DNA of 64,000 nucleotides, from positions 248,001-312,000 of the forward strand of contig NZ_JACRSS010000002.1 of NCBI RefSeq assembly GCF_014384805.1, in the 5' to 3' direction. Each line of letters starts with the position of its first letter. Positions within the stretch are counted from its first letter, which is position 1. The notes beneath the pieces were generated by a model. It saw nothing but the letters and a program-made list of their open reading frames with translations. It ran no database searches and had not been told where the DNA came from. This DNA is from Guopingia tenuis. Its GTDB lineage: Bacteria > Bacillota > Clostridia > Christensenellales > Christensenellaceae. Shown one piece after another: positions 27,020 to 36,368 of this stretch. The position numbers were made by a program, and so were the translations under genes.

Positions 27020-27814
27020 ATGAGCCTTAGCATTTCGCCTCTGTTCAGCAGCTCCAGCGGCAACTGCACCTATGTGGGCACAGAGAGAACCGGCCTGATC
27101 GTGGATGCGGGGCTGGCGGGGAACAAAGTGGAAGGGGCTTTACAAAATATCGGCAAGCGCCCGGGCGAGCTTTCCGGCATTCTCATCACCCATGAGCATA
27201 CCGACCATATCCGCGGCGTGGGCGTGCTGAGCCGGAAATATGATCTGCCCGTCTATGCCAATGCCAAAACCTGGGAGGCCATGCAGGCCAAGGTGGGGGA
27301 AATTTCCCTGAAAAACACCCGGGTCATCGACCGGACCGAGTTTTACATTGGCGATATCTGCGTGGCACCGGTTCCCATCCACCACGATGCTGCCGATCCC
27401 ACCGGCTTTGCCTTTTTCGGCGCGGGGCGTAAGGTGGGTGTGATGACAGACACCGGGCATATCACCCGGGATATGCTGGATGCCATGGAGGGGGCGGCGA
27501 TTGTGCTTTTGGAATCCAATCACGATATCGAGCTTCTGAAAAACGGAAGATATCCATATTATTTAAAGAAACGCATCCTTTCAGGAAAAGGGCACCTTTC
27601 CAACGAAGCCGCGGGAGCGGCGGCGGGAGAGCTGGCAAAGCGAGGCGTGCGGGGGATTCTCCTGGGGCATTTGAGCCGGGAGAACAACCGCAAGCTGCTG
27701 GCCTATGAGACTGTGTTTGCGGCGCTCAAAAGCGAAGGGATTGAGCCGGGGCGGGATCTGGCCCTGGGGACGACGCGCAAAAGCCATGTCACTGGCTTTT
27801 ATACATTGAAATGA
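27020..27814 (+). CDS. MBL-fold metallohydrolase, YycJ/WalJ type
   Basis: 264 residues. The metallo-beta-lactamase motif HEHTDH lies at residues 58-63 and SSSSGNCTYVG near the start is characteristic of the YycJ group, thought to act on nucleic acids. Further metal ligands are likely in PIHHDA, TDTGH and GHLS. In Firmicutes yycJ is often near rlmH, as here, 10 bases upstream. No walRK genes are in the window. Start at 27020 after GGAGG. Confidence 0.88.
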   Translation: MSLSISPLFSSSSGNCTYVGTERTGLIVDAGLAGNKVEGALQNIGKRPGELSGILITHEHTDHIRGVGVLSRKYDLPVYANAKTWEAMQAKVGEISLKNTRVIDRTEFYIGDICVAPVPIHHDAADPTGFAFFGAGRKVGVMTDTGHITRDMLDAMEGAAIVLLESNHDIELLKNGRYPYYLKKRILSGKGHLSNEAAGAAAGELAKRGVRGILLGHLSRENNRKLLAYETVFAALKSEGIEPGRDLALGTTRKSHVTGFYTLK

Positions 27815-27824
27815 GGCGGCGGGG

Positions 27825-28301
27825 TTGCAAAAGATCCGAATTGTCAGCGTAGGGAAAATGAAGGAGAAATACTGGCTCGCAGCCCAGGCGGAATATCAGA
27901 AGCGCCTGGGGCGGTATGCTTCCCTGGAAATCGTGGAGCTGAAGGACGAACCGACCCCCGAAAATCCCACGCCCCGGGAGCGGGAGGCCGTTCTCAAAAA
28001 GGAAGCCGGGCGGGTGGCCAAGGCCATGGAGGGCTTTGATGCGGCGGCTGTGATGGCCATTGAGGGCAGGGAGTTTACTTCGGAGGGCTTTGCCCAGGCG
28101 CTCAAGCCGTATGTGGACGGCGGAAAATCCATTTGCTTTGTAATCGGAGGGTCCCTGGGCCTGGCCCAGGAGATCAAGGAACGAGGAGAGCTGTTCTCCC
28201 TTTCCCGGATGACCTTTCCGCACCGGCTGGCGCGGGTGGTGCTGCTGGAGCAGATTTACCGGGCTTTCAAGATACTGAACAACGAAAACTACCACAAATA
28301 G
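27825..28301 (+). CDS. rlmH: 23S rRNA pseudouridine-1915 N3-methyltransferase RlmH
   Basis: 158 residues. A SPOUT-class SAM-dependent enzyme modifying helix 69 of 23S rRNA. Family marks are KIRIVSVGKMKEKYW at the start, ICFVIGGSLGL (the SAM knot) and the invariant C-terminus LLEQIYRAFKILNNENYHK. TTG start at 27825, 10 bases after the hydrolase. The 93-bp repeat array begins at the base following its stop codon. Confidence 0.95.
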   Translation: MQKIRIVSVGKMKEKYWLAAQAEYQKRLGRYASLEIVELKDEPTPENPTPREREAVLKKEAGRVAKAMEGFDAAAVMAIEGREFTSEGFAQALKPYVDGGKSICFVIGGSLGLAQEIKERGELFSLSRMTFPHRLARVVLLEQIYRAFKILNNENYHK

Positions 28302-28850
28302 GTCCTCGGCGGACGGCCATAAACGCACCCAATATGGAGGAAGCCGACAGGGATGCGCCCGGCATATAGGGCAGAAGAAACCGCGGAAACAGGAGTCCTC
28401 GGCGGACGGCCGCATACGCACGCAACGCGGAGGAAGCCGACAGGGATGCGCCCGGCATATAGGGCAGAAGAAACCGCGGAAACAGGAGTCCTCGGCGGAC
28501 GGCCGCATACGCACGCAACGCGGAGGAAGCCGGCAGGGATGCGCCCGGCATATAGGGCAGAAGAAACCGCGGAAACAGGAGTCCTCGGCGGACGGCCGCA
28601 TACGCATCCGACCCGGGGGAAACCGGCGGCAAAGCCCCCGGCATATAGGGCAGAAGAAACCGCGGAAACAGGAGTCCTCGGCGGATGGCCGCATACGCAT
28701 CCGACCCGGGGGAAACCGGCGGCAAAGCCCCCGGCATATAGGGCAGAAGAAACCGCGGAAACGGGAGTCCTCGGCGGACGGCCGCATACGCATCCGACCC
28801 GGGGGAAACCGGCGGCAAAGCGCCCGGCATACGGAACAGAGCAGCCATAT
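28302..28850. repeat. 93-bp tandem repeat array (five full units and a partial sixth)
   Basis: Units begin at 28302, 28395, 28488, 28581, 28674 and 28767, exactly 93 bases apart, each with GTCCTCGGCGG. A block of about 40 bases (CCCGGCATATAGGGCAGAAG and onward) is nearly invariant. The other half has two types: units 1-3 carry a CACGCAACGCGGAGG-like form and units 4-6 a CATCCGACCCGGGGG form. Type-two units can form a CCGGGGG/CCCCCGG hairpin. There are no unique spacers. Because 93 is a multiple of three and stops are missing, open frames cross it on both strands, but none has a convincing start. 28851-29012 holds only a weak GCGCA/TGCGC hairpin. Confidence 0.92.
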
Positions 28851-29012
28851 GGGAAGAACGGCCTTGCGGCGGGAGCCCCTTATATGCAATGCGCAGGCGG
28901 AAAGCGTGCGCCGCGGGGAATGAAACGGATAAAAGCCGTTCGTTAGATATCGGTTCATCGCGCAGGAGATGCGCTTCTTATAGAGGAAATTAGGAAAAAG
29001 GAAAGCGAAAAG

Positions 29013-30176
29013 ATGGGAAAAACGAAAAACAGAGGCTATGTGTTCTTTGGATGCCTGCTGCTCTTTGCCCTGGGTTTTATTTCTTCGGGCAACCAGTTAA
29101 TCCTGATGGAGGTGACTGAGGACTTTCAGATGGATGGGAATACGGGCGTCGGCATATTGGCGGCAATGTCGTATGCGGGGATGATCCTGTCAACGATTCT
29201 ATTCGGCGGACTCACGGATCGATTTGATAAAAAAAAGGTGCTGTGTGCCTTTGGGCTCGTGGTGGTCGGAGGAACCGCTGTGGGATGTTTGTCCCAGAGC
29301 GCTTTTATGGTGGCCCTCAGCATTTTTATTTACGGCATCGGCTTTGCTATTGTCAACGGAACGGTGGGGGCGGCTCTCATGGAGACTGACCCCAGCCGCA
29401 GCAATACCTTTACCAACCTGAGCCAGATGTTTTTCAGCCTTGGGTCGGTCGTTTCTCCGCTTCTGATCGCATGGCTCATGGAACGGGGCATGAACTGGCG
29501 GGGGCATTTTGGCATCGGCGCCGGCCTGTTCCTGGCGGCGGTGATCTGCTTTTTCTTCACCAGGCGCCCGGCTGTCCCCGAAGGGATGAAAAGCGCCGGG
29601 GATAAGGGGAGCTTCCGGGCCATTGCCTGCGCGGCGCTCTTTCTGCTGGCTCTCTCTATCGGCATGTATGTGGCGATGGAATCCGGGCAGGTATTTTTCA
29701 CCAAGCCCTATTTCATTCAGGAACTCAAGGACCCGCAGAACGCGGCCCTCTCCATTTCGCTTATCTGGATTATGATGATCCCCTCCCGCGTGATCGCCAG
29801 CCGCATTCATAAGAAAAAGACGCTTCTGGTCTGCGGGTGCTTTGCTCTGGCCTGCATAAGCTGTCTTTTGACGGCTCTGGTGCGTGTTCCGGGGCTTTCG
29901 CTTGTCTGGAGCGCCCTCTTCGGCTTTGCGGCAGGGCCGATCTTCCCGACCATCATGAGCGCGGCGATGGATGCGTTTCCGCATCATACCGGGCGCGCCT
30001 CCAGCGTTCTTGTCACGGCGGCGGGCATCTTCGGCGTGCTTTCCAACATCGGCATGGGCGCGGTTTCGGACGCCATCGGCCTGGGCAATGGGTTTTTCAT
30101 GGTGGCGGGCTTCGCGGCTCTGGGCATTTTGCTGTTCTATCTGGCGCGGAAGAAATCCAGCCCGGGCAGGAAATAA
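29013..30176 (+). CDS. MFS transporter (paralogue 1 of 3)
   Basis: 387 residues with about 12 membrane segments. The first major facilitator motif is seen in GGLTDRFDKKKVL after segment 2. Other marks shared with its two neighbours are MNWRGHF, VAMESGQVFFTKPYFI, NAALSISLIW and AAGPIFPT. The layout resembles the fucose permease-like MFS group, but substrate is unknown. It is the most divergent of the three. GGAAA-type site before ATG. Starts 16 bases before paralogue 2, on the same transcript. Confidence 0.88.
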   Translation: MGKTKNRGYVFFGCLLLFALGFISSGNQLILMEVTEDFQMDGNTGVGILAAMSYAGMILSTILFGGLTDRFDKKKVLCAFGLVVVGGTAVGCLSQSAFMVALSIFIYGIGFAIVNGTVGAALMETDPSRSNTFTNLSQMFFSLGSVVSPLLIAWLMERGMNWRGHFGIGAGLFLAAVICFFFTRRPAVPEGMKSAGDKGSFRAIACAALFLLALSIGMYVAMESGQVFFTKPYFIQELKDPQNAALSISLIWIMMIPSRVIASRIHKKKTLLVCGCFALACISCLLTALVRVPGLSLVWSALFGFAAGPIFPTIMSAAMDAFPHHTGRASSVLVTAAGIFGVLSNIGMGAVSDAIGLGNGFFMVAGFAALGILLFYLARKKSSPGRK

Positions 30177-30191
30177 GGGGAGGAAAAAAAG

Positions 30192-31394
30192 ATGATGCAG
30201 AGCTTGAGCAAGGCGAACAAGCGGTTCGCGGTTTTCGGATGTATGATTATGTTTACCCTGGGCTTTGAGATCGCCGGCTTTCAGGCGGTTCTTCTGGATA
30301 TCGCCCAGGAATTCTCCATGAATAATACGCAGATGGGCATGCTGGCCGCTGTGCAGTCGGTGGCATCGGTGATTTCCACGCTGTCCTTCGGCGGCCTGGC
30401 GGATAAAATGCGCAAGAAAAAGGCGGTCGCCCTGTTTGGATGCGTGCTGATGACGGGAATTATCCTGGCGGCCTTTTCGGGAAGCGCCCTCATGATTGGC
30501 TCCAGCATTTTCGTCCTGGGGCTGGGCTTTTCCATGGTGGAGGGGACGACGCCGGCAACGCTTTGTGAGCTGAATCCCCATAAAAGCGCCATGTATACCA
30601 ACCTGGCCCACACCTGCTATAGCCTGGGGGCGGTCACCTCGCCGCTGATCGTGCAGGCGCTCATGAGCGCGGGCATGAACTGGCGGGGGCACTTCTGGAT
30701 TGCCTTGGCGCTGGTGGCGCTGGTCATGTCCCTGTTCTATTTTACAAAAAATACCGTGCATCCCGATGCTCTGGCCCTGAAGGAAAAGGCGGGGGAAAAG
30801 GGCAAAGGGGACTTCAAGGCGGTGGCCTGCGGGGCGCTGTTTCTGATCGTCGGGTCCATGGCCATCTATGTGGCGATGGAATCCGGGCAGATTTATTTTA
30901 CCAAGCCCTATTTCATCGAAGAGCTGCATGACAGCAGGAACGCGGCCCTCTCCATTTCGCTCATCTGGGCATGCATGATTCCCTCCCGGCTGCTGGCCAG
31001 CCGAATCCACCGGAGAAAAGGCCTGTTTATCAGCCTTTGCTTTGCCGTGGCGGCGGCCGCCTGCTTCCTGAAGGCCACGCTGCGAACGTCGGGCATGGCG
31101 CTCCTCTGGAGCGGATTGTTCGGCCTGGCGGCCGGCCCGATTTTCCCCACGGCCCAGAGCGTCTGCATGGATACCTTCCCGGGGCACACCGGGCGGGTTT
31201 CCAATCTGACGCTGACGGCGGGCAGCGCGGGCGGCATGCTGGCCAATATTAGCATGGGCGCGGCGGGAGACGCCTTTGGCCTGGGCAACGCCTATTATAT
31301 CGTCGCCCTGCTGGCTCTTTCGGGCATTCTGGTCTTTGGGCTGGGCTTCAAAAAGGCAGAGATTCGGCGGCGGAAGTATTACGATTCACTGTAA
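30192..31394 (+). CDS. MFS transporter (paralogue 2 of 3)
   Basis: 400 residues, 12 predicted segments. MFS motif A is GGLADKMRKKKAV. The sequence is visibly close to paralogue 3: VLGLGFSMVEGTTPA, AGMNWRGHF and FTKPYFIEELHDS are nearly identical. The two probably arose by recent duplication. Substrate unknown; sugars or glycosides are possible on family grounds. Followed by an intrinsic terminator at 31413-31464. Confidence 0.88.
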   Translation: MMQSLSKANKRFAVFGCMIMFTLGFEIAGFQAVLLDIAQEFSMNNTQMGMLAAVQSVASVISTLSFGGLADKMRKKKAVALFGCVLMTGIILAAFSGSALMIGSSIFVLGLGFSMVEGTTPATLCELNPHKSAMYTNLAHTCYSLGAVTSPLIVQALMSAGMNWRGHFWIALALVALVMSLFYFTKNTVHPDALALKEKAGEKGKGDFKAVACGALFLIVGSMAIYVAMESGQIYFTKPYFIEELHDSRNAALSISLIWACMIPSRLLASRIHRRKGLFISLCFAVAAAACFLKATLRTSGMALLWSGLFGLAAGPIFPTAQSVCMDTFPGHTGRVSNLTLTAGSAGGMLANISMGAAGDAFGLGNAYYIVALLALSGILVFGLGFKKAEIRRRKYYDSL

Positions 31395-31412
31395 AACGAT
31401 AGAATAAAAAAT

Positions 31413-31464
31413 GGGGAAAAGCGGCGCTTCTTTGGAGGAGGCCGGAATTTTCCCCTTCTTTTTT
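31413..31464 (+). terminator. Intrinsic terminator between MFS paralogues 2 and 3
   Basis: GGGGAAAA (31413-31420) pairs with TTTTCCCC (31448-31455), with extra pairing inside (GC-rich), then TTC and six T residues. Confidence 0.75.
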
Positions 31465-31487
31465 GAAAGGAGATAGGGAGGGGCAGG

Positions 31488-32669
31488 ATGAAGAACGGAC
31501 AGAACACCCGATTTGCGTTTTTGGGATATATGCTGTTGTTTACGTTGGGATTTGAGGTGGGCGGATACCAGGCAGTTTTGCTGGAGATTTCTCAGGAGTT
31601 TGCCATGACGGGGACGCAGATGGGGATTTTGGCGTCCGTGCAGTCGGCGGCGACCATTCTCTCCACACTGCTGTTCGGCGGCCTGACCGACCGGATGAGC
31701 AAGAAAAAAGCGGTGTCCCTGTTTGGCTGCCTGCTGATTGCCGGCTGTATCCTGGCGGCGCTTTCGGGAAGCGCCCTGATGATTGGAGCGAGCATTTTCG
31801 TTCTGGGGCTGGGGTTTTCCATGGTGGAGGGGACGACGCCCGCCGCCCTGTCGGAAACCGACCCGGAAAAGAGCACGCTTTTCAGCAATATGGGGCAGAC
31901 ATTTTTCAGCATGGGAGCGGTTTTGTCGCCCCTTATTTTACAGGCGCTCATGGGCGCGGGGATGAATTGGCGGGGGCATTTTTGGATATCCACGGCCCTG
32001 GCGGCCCTGGTGGTTTCCCTGTTCTATATGACCCGGCAGACACTGCATCCTGGAGTGACGGAGGCCAAAGAGAGGGAGTGCGGCGGCATCCGGTCTGTGC
32101 TATGCGGGGCGTTCTTTTTGGTGGCCGGGGCGATGCTGCTCTATGTGGCCGTCGAATCCGGGCAGCTCTATTTCACTAAGCCCTATTTCATCGAGGAACT
32201 GCATGACAGCGGGAACGCGGCTCTTTCCATTTCCCTCATCTGGGCGGCGATGATCCCATCCCGGCTGCTGGCCAGCCGCGTGCAGAAAAGGAAGGGAATA
32301 TTCGTCTGCATCTGTTTCGCCGTTGCGGCGCTGGCCTGTTTTTTGACGGCGGCTGTGCGCGTACCCGGACTGGCCCTTGTTTGGAGCGCTTTGTTTGGAC
32401 TGGCGGCAGGGCCGATTTTCCCGACGGCGGTAAGCGTCTGTATCGACACCTTCCCGGGGCACACTGGGCGGGTTTCCAATCTGATGCTCACGGCGGCAGG
32501 GATCGGCGGTGTGGGAGCCAATGTGGCCATGGGCGCATTGGGAGACGCTTTCGGCCTGGGCAACGCCTATTATATGGTGGCGCTGCTGTCGGCGGCTGGG
32601 GTTGTGGTTTTCGCATGGGGATATAAAAAGGCGAAGGCCCGGCAGAAAAAATATAGAGAAAGCATGTGA
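31488..32669 (+). CDS. MFS transporter (paralogue 3 of 3)
   Basis: 393 residues, 12 predicted segments, motif A GGLTDRMSKKKAV. Very similar to paralogue 2 along the whole length, including the C-terminal LGDAFGLGNAYYMVAL and a basic KARQKKYRESM tail. A terminator separates it from paralogue 2, yet a GGAGATAGGGAGGGG site precedes its ATG, so it may have separate regulation or depend on read-through. Confidence 0.88.
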   Translation: MKNGQNTRFAFLGYMLLFTLGFEVGGYQAVLLEISQEFAMTGTQMGILASVQSAATILSTLLFGGLTDRMSKKKAVSLFGCLLIAGCILAALSGSALMIGASIFVLGLGFSMVEGTTPAALSETDPEKSTLFSNMGQTFFSMGAVLSPLILQALMGAGMNWRGHFWISTALAALVVSLFYMTRQTLHPGVTEAKERECGGIRSVLCGAFFLVAGAMLLYVAVESGQLYFTKPYFIEELHDSGNAALSISLIWAAMIPSRLLASRVQKRKGIFVCICFAVAALACFLTAAVRVPGLALVWSALFGLAAGPIFPTAVSVCIDTFPGHTGRVSNLMLTAAGIGGVGANVAMGALGDAFGLGNAYYMVALLSAAGVVVFAWGYKKAKARQKKYRESM

Positions 32670-32792
32670 TTCTCCCCCGCCGCCCCTTGCCGAATCCGCA
32701 AAAAAACGGTAATATGATAGAAAACCGCCTTGGCGGCGAAGAATAACAGCCGCGGGGAAAAGGAAATATAGAAACAGAAACAAACCAGGCGC

Positions 32793-33140
32793 ACCTTGCC
32801 GGTGAGGCATGATGAGCGGGCGGGGAGAAACAGACGGAACACGCGAAAGAAGCGGGCGAAAAAGGAAGTGCCGCCGCGGAAACCTGCCGATTTGCAGGCT
32901 ATTTCCGGGCGGGAACTGGATTTTGAAAAGCGAGTAATAAACCGAGCGAAAAAGGTGCCCCGCCGCACCTCGCCGGTGAGGCACGATGAGCGGGCGGGGA
33001 GAAACAGACAGAACGCGCGAAAGAAGCGGGCGAATAAGGAAGTGCCGCCGCGGAAGCCTGTCGATTTGCAGGCTATTTCCGGGCGGGAGTCAAATTTAGG
33101 CAAACAGAAATCAATTGAGCGAAAAAGGCGCCCCGCCGAG
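32793..33140. repeat. Two tandem copies of a 174-bp repeat upstream of glnS
   Basis: Copy 1 is 32793-32966 and copy 2 is 32967-33140, with only scattered differences. Shared landmarks are GGTGAGGCA, GATGAGCGGGCGGGGAGAAA, AAGAAGCGGGCGAA and ATTTGCAGGCTATTTCCGGG. Each unit can form a hairpin, CCGCC(G)CGGAA with TTCCGGGCGG around an inner GCCTG/CAGGC helix. A third copy appears to begin at its GCCCCGCCG end before glnS. The flank 32670-32792 has no gene, only a CCGCC/GGCGG hairpin. No sequence relation to the 93-bp array is apparent. Confidence 0.85.
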
Positions 33141-33160
33141 GGGCAGGAAGGATGCTGGAT

Positions 33161-34837
33161 ATGGAAAAAAACACCATGGAAACCAAAGAAGGAGCGGTGC
33201 GCTCCCGGAACTTTATTGAGGAGATCATCGACGCAGATCTGGCGGCCGGACGGCATGACCATGTTCTGACCCGGTTCCCCCCGGAACCCAACGGCTATCT
33301 GCATATCGGACATGCCAAGGCGATCTGCCTGAACTTTGGTTTGGCCCAGCAATACGGCGGCGCGTGCAATCTGCGCTATGACGACACAAACCCCGCCAAG
33401 GAGGATGAGGAATATGTCCGCTCCATTGAAGAGGATATCCATTGGCTGGGCTTTGCCTGGAAAAATAAGCTCTATGCATCCGATTATTTTGAATATATGT
33501 ACGAATGCGCCGTCCGGCTCATCAAAAAAGGGCTGGCCTTTGTCTGCGACCTGAGCGCCGAGCAGATCCGCGAGACCCGGGGGACGCTCACCGAGCCAGG
33601 GAAGGAAAGCCCCTTCCGCAGCCGTTCGGTGGAGGAAAACCTGCAACTGTTTGAGGAGATGCGGGCCGGCAGATTCGCCGACGGCGAAAAGGTGCTGCGG
33701 GCCAAAATCGATATGGCTTCGCCCAACGTCAACATGCGCGACCCGGTGATCTATCGCATCAGCCATGCCGAACACCACCGCACAGGCAGCAAATGGGTCA
33801 TCTATCCCATGTATGACTTCGCCCATCCCCTGGAGGACGCCTATGAGGGCATCACCCATTCCATCTGCACGCTGGAATTTGAGGCGCACCGGCCTCTCTA
33901 TGACTGGGTGATCGAGAACTGCGAATGCGAAAATGTGCCGCATCAGTATGAATTTGCCCGGCTCAACCTGACCCGGACGATTATGAGCAAGCGGTATTTG
34001 AAAAGACTGGTGGACGAAGGGGTTGTGTCCGGCTGGGACGATCCCCGCATGCCCACGATTTCCGGCCTGCGCCGCCGGGGCTATACGCCCGCATCCATCC
34101 GGGATTTCTGCGAGCGGATCGGCGTGGCGAAAGCCAACAGCGAGGTGGACGCGCGCCTTTTGGAACACTGCGTCCGGGAGGACCTGAACGCCCATGCTCC
34201 GCGGCTGATGGGTGTGCTGCGCCCCCTGAAGCTGGTGATCGAAAATTATCCCGAGGGCCGGAGGGAAATGCTCGCGGCGGAAGACCTTCCCGGCGGCGAA
34301 ACCACCCATGAGGTGCCCTTCTCCCGGGAGCTTTATATCGAACAGGACGATTTCATGGAGGAGGCTCCCAGCAAAAAATATTTCCGCCTGGCCGTGGGCA
34401 AAGAAGTACGCCTGAAAAATGCCTATATCATCAAGTGTGAGCGGGTGGAAAAGGACGAGGCGGGCCATGTGGTGAAGGTGATCTGCACCTATGACCCCCT
34501 TTCCAAGAGCGGCGACGTCAATGCCGGCCGCAAGGTGAAGGGGACGCTGCACTGGGTGGAATGCCAAACCGCCGTGCCGGCGGAGATCCGGCTTTATGAC
34601 TATCTGCTGCGGGAGGACGACGCAGAAGGGGACTTCATGGAGCGGCTCAACCCGAATTCCCTGGAGGTTTTGCAGGGCTTTGTGGAGCCGGAGGTTTTGA
34701 AAGCCCGGCCGGGGCAGCAGTTCCAGTTCCTGCGCCAGGGGTATTTCTGCGCGGACGCCAAGGATTTCTCGCCGGAACATGTGGTGATGAATCAGATTGT
34801 CGGCCTGAAAGACAGCTTTTCCAAAACTTTGAAATAG
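33161..34837 (+). CDS. glnS: Glutaminyl-tRNA synthetase
   Basis: 558 residues. Class Ic synthetase that charges tRNA-Gln directly. HIGH motif in PPEPNGYLHIGHAK; KMSKS counterpart is IMSKRYL. The RYDDTNPAKE segment and the two C-terminal anticodon-binding beta barrels identify GlnRS rather than GluRS. Start at 33161, chosen because AGGAAGG is 9 bases upstream; the ATG at 33152 touches the site. Most Firmicutes lack GlnRS and use GatCAB, so this gene is probably of acquired origin. gltX follows by 20 bases. Confidence 0.94.
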   Translation: MEKNTMETKEGAVRSRNFIEEIIDADLAAGRHDHVLTRFPPEPNGYLHIGHAKAICLNFGLAQQYGGACNLRYDDTNPAKEDEEYVRSIEEDIHWLGFAWKNKLYASDYFEYMYECAVRLIKKGLAFVCDLSAEQIRETRGTLTEPGKESPFRSRSVEENLQLFEEMRAGRFADGEKVLRAKIDMASPNVNMRDPVIYRISHAEHHRTGSKWVIYPMYDFAHPLEDAYEGITHSICTLEFEAHRPLYDWVIENCECENVPHQYEFARLNLTRTIMSKRYLKRLVDEGVVSGWDDPRMPTISGLRRRGYTPASIRDFCERIGVAKANSEVDARLLEHCVREDLNAHAPRLMGVLRPLKLVIENYPEGRREMLAAEDLPGGETTHEVPFSRELYIEQDDFMEEAPSKKYFRLAVGKEVRLKNAYIIKCERVEKDEAGHVVKVICTYDPLSKSGDVNAGRKVKGTLHWVECQTAVPAEIRLYDYLLREDDAEGDFMERLNPNSLEVLQGFVEPEVLKARPGQQFQFLRQGYFCADAKDFSPEHVVMNQIVGLKDSFSKTLK

Positions 34838-34857
34838 ACGATAGGAGAACGAGGAAA

Positions 34858-36318
34858 ATGGAAGTACGGACGAGATTTGCGCCCAGCCCCACGGGCTATC
34901 TGCATATCGGCGGGCTTCGGACGGCGCTTTATGCCTGGCTGTTCGCCCGCAAGAACGGCGGAAAATTTATCCTGCGCATTGAGGATACCGACCGCAACCG
35001 GCTGGTGGACGAGGCCTGCGAGATCATTTACCGGACATTGAAGGACACGGGGCTTACCTATGACGAGGGCCCGGATGTGGGCGGGGACTTTGGCCCCTAT
35101 ATCCAGAGCCAGCGCCAGGAGATCTATCGGAAATATGCCGAGGAGCTGGTGGAAAAAGGCGCGGCCTATTACTGCTTCTGCACCAAAGAGCGGCTGGACG
35201 GCCTGCGGGAAGAGGCGCAGAAAAAAGGCGAGGTCGCCAAATATGACAAGCACTGCCTGCACCTTTCCAAGGAGGAAGTGCAGCGCCGCCTTGCCGCCGG
35301 GGAGGAATACGTTATTCGCCAGAATATCGGAACCGAGGGAGAAACCGAATATGAGGACCTGGTCTATGGAAAAATTACCGTGCCCATGAGCGATCTGGAG
35401 GACAATATTCTTCTAAAATCCGACGGCTGGCCCACATATAACCTGGCCAACGTCATCGACGACCACCTGATGGGCATTACCCATGTGATCCGGGGGATCG
35501 AGTATCTTTCCTCCACGCCGAAATACAACCTGCTCTATGACGCCCTGGGATGGGAGCGGCCGACGTATATCCATCTGCCCCCCGTGATGAAGGACAAGCA
35601 GCATAAGCTCTCCAAGCGCAATGGCGACGCTTCGTATGAGGATTTTATCGCCAAGGGCTATTTAAAGGAAGCGATTTTGAACTATATTGCCCTTCTGGGA
35701 TGGAACCCCGGCGGCGAGCGGGAGATCTATTCTCTGGAAGAGCTGGCGGAGGTGTTCACGCTGGAGGGGATCAGCAAGTCTTCTTCGATTTTCGATGTGG
35801 AAAAACTGACTTGGATGAACGGCGAATATATCCGCGCCCTCTCTCCCGAGGAATTTGAAAAGCGGGCCCGGCCCTATCTGGACGAGGCGCTGGGCGGCAG
35901 CTTCGATTACAAGGCGGTCTGCGCCCTCATTCAGCCCCGGCTGGAGGTGCTGACGCAGATTCCCGAAAAGGTGGGCTTCCTGAAGGAAATGCCGGATTAC
36001 GACCTTTCCCTCTATACCCACAAGAAGATGAAGACCACGCCGGAAAATTCCCTGCCGGTTTTGAAAAAGGCGAGGGAGGTGCTGGCCGCCCAGGAGGACT
36101 TTTCCAACGACGCGCTCTATGAGACGCTGCAGGGCATTGCCGGGGAACTGGAGGTCAAAAACGGCCGGGTGCTCTGGCCGGTGCGGGTGGCGATATCGGG
36201 CGTGGCAGTAACGCCCGGCGGCGCAACCGAGCTGGCGGCGCTTCTGGGGAAACAGGAGACGCTTGCCCGGATGGATAAGAGCATCGCCAAGCTGGAAGAA
36301 GCAGTGAATGCCCAATAA
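34858..36318 (+). CDS. gltX: Glutamyl-tRNA synthetase
   Basis: 486 residues. HIGH motif in RFAPSPTGYLHIGGLRTALY, KMSKS motif as HKLSKRNGD, and LRIEDTDRNR in the active site. The C-terminal helical anticodon-binding domain is full length. It charges tRNA-Glu and sits directly after glnS, so the pair is probably co-transcribed. A perfect 14-bp stem terminator follows at 36391. Confidence 0.95.
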   Translation: MEVRTRFAPSPTGYLHIGGLRTALYAWLFARKNGGKFILRIEDTDRNRLVDEACEIIYRTLKDTGLTYDEGPDVGGDFGPYIQSQRQEIYRKYAEELVEKGAAYYCFCTKERLDGLREEAQKKGEVAKYDKHCLHLSKEEVQRRLAAGEEYVIRQNIGTEGETEYEDLVYGKITVPMSDLEDNILLKSDGWPTYNLANVIDDHLMGITHVIRGIEYLSSTPKYNLLYDALGWERPTYIHLPPVMKDKQHKLSKRNGDASYEDFIAKGYLKEAILNYIALLGWNPGGEREIYSLEELAEVFTLEGISKSSSIFDVEKLTWMNGEYIRALSPEEFEKRARPYLDEALGGSFDYKAVCALIQPRLEVLTQIPEKVGFLKEMPDYDLSLYTHKKMKTTPENSLPVLKKAREVLAAQEDFSNDALYETLQGIAGELEVKNGRVLWPVRVAISGVAVTPGGATELAALLGKQETLARMDKSIAKLEEAVNAQ

Positions 36319-36368
36319 ACGGGGAAATCACGGTATATTTTAAAAAGAAACTTGCAACAAAATTACAA

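Noticed and set aside
28302..28850. 93-bp repeats as a CRISPR array
   Set aside because: Units are contiguous with no unique spacers, far longer than CRISPR repeats, and no cas genes are near.
28353..28946. 197-codon rightward frame across the 93-bp array as a repeat protein
   Set aside because: No ribosome binding site, composition follows the DNA repeat, and equally long frames exist on the other strand. Translation is not excluded but is not supported.
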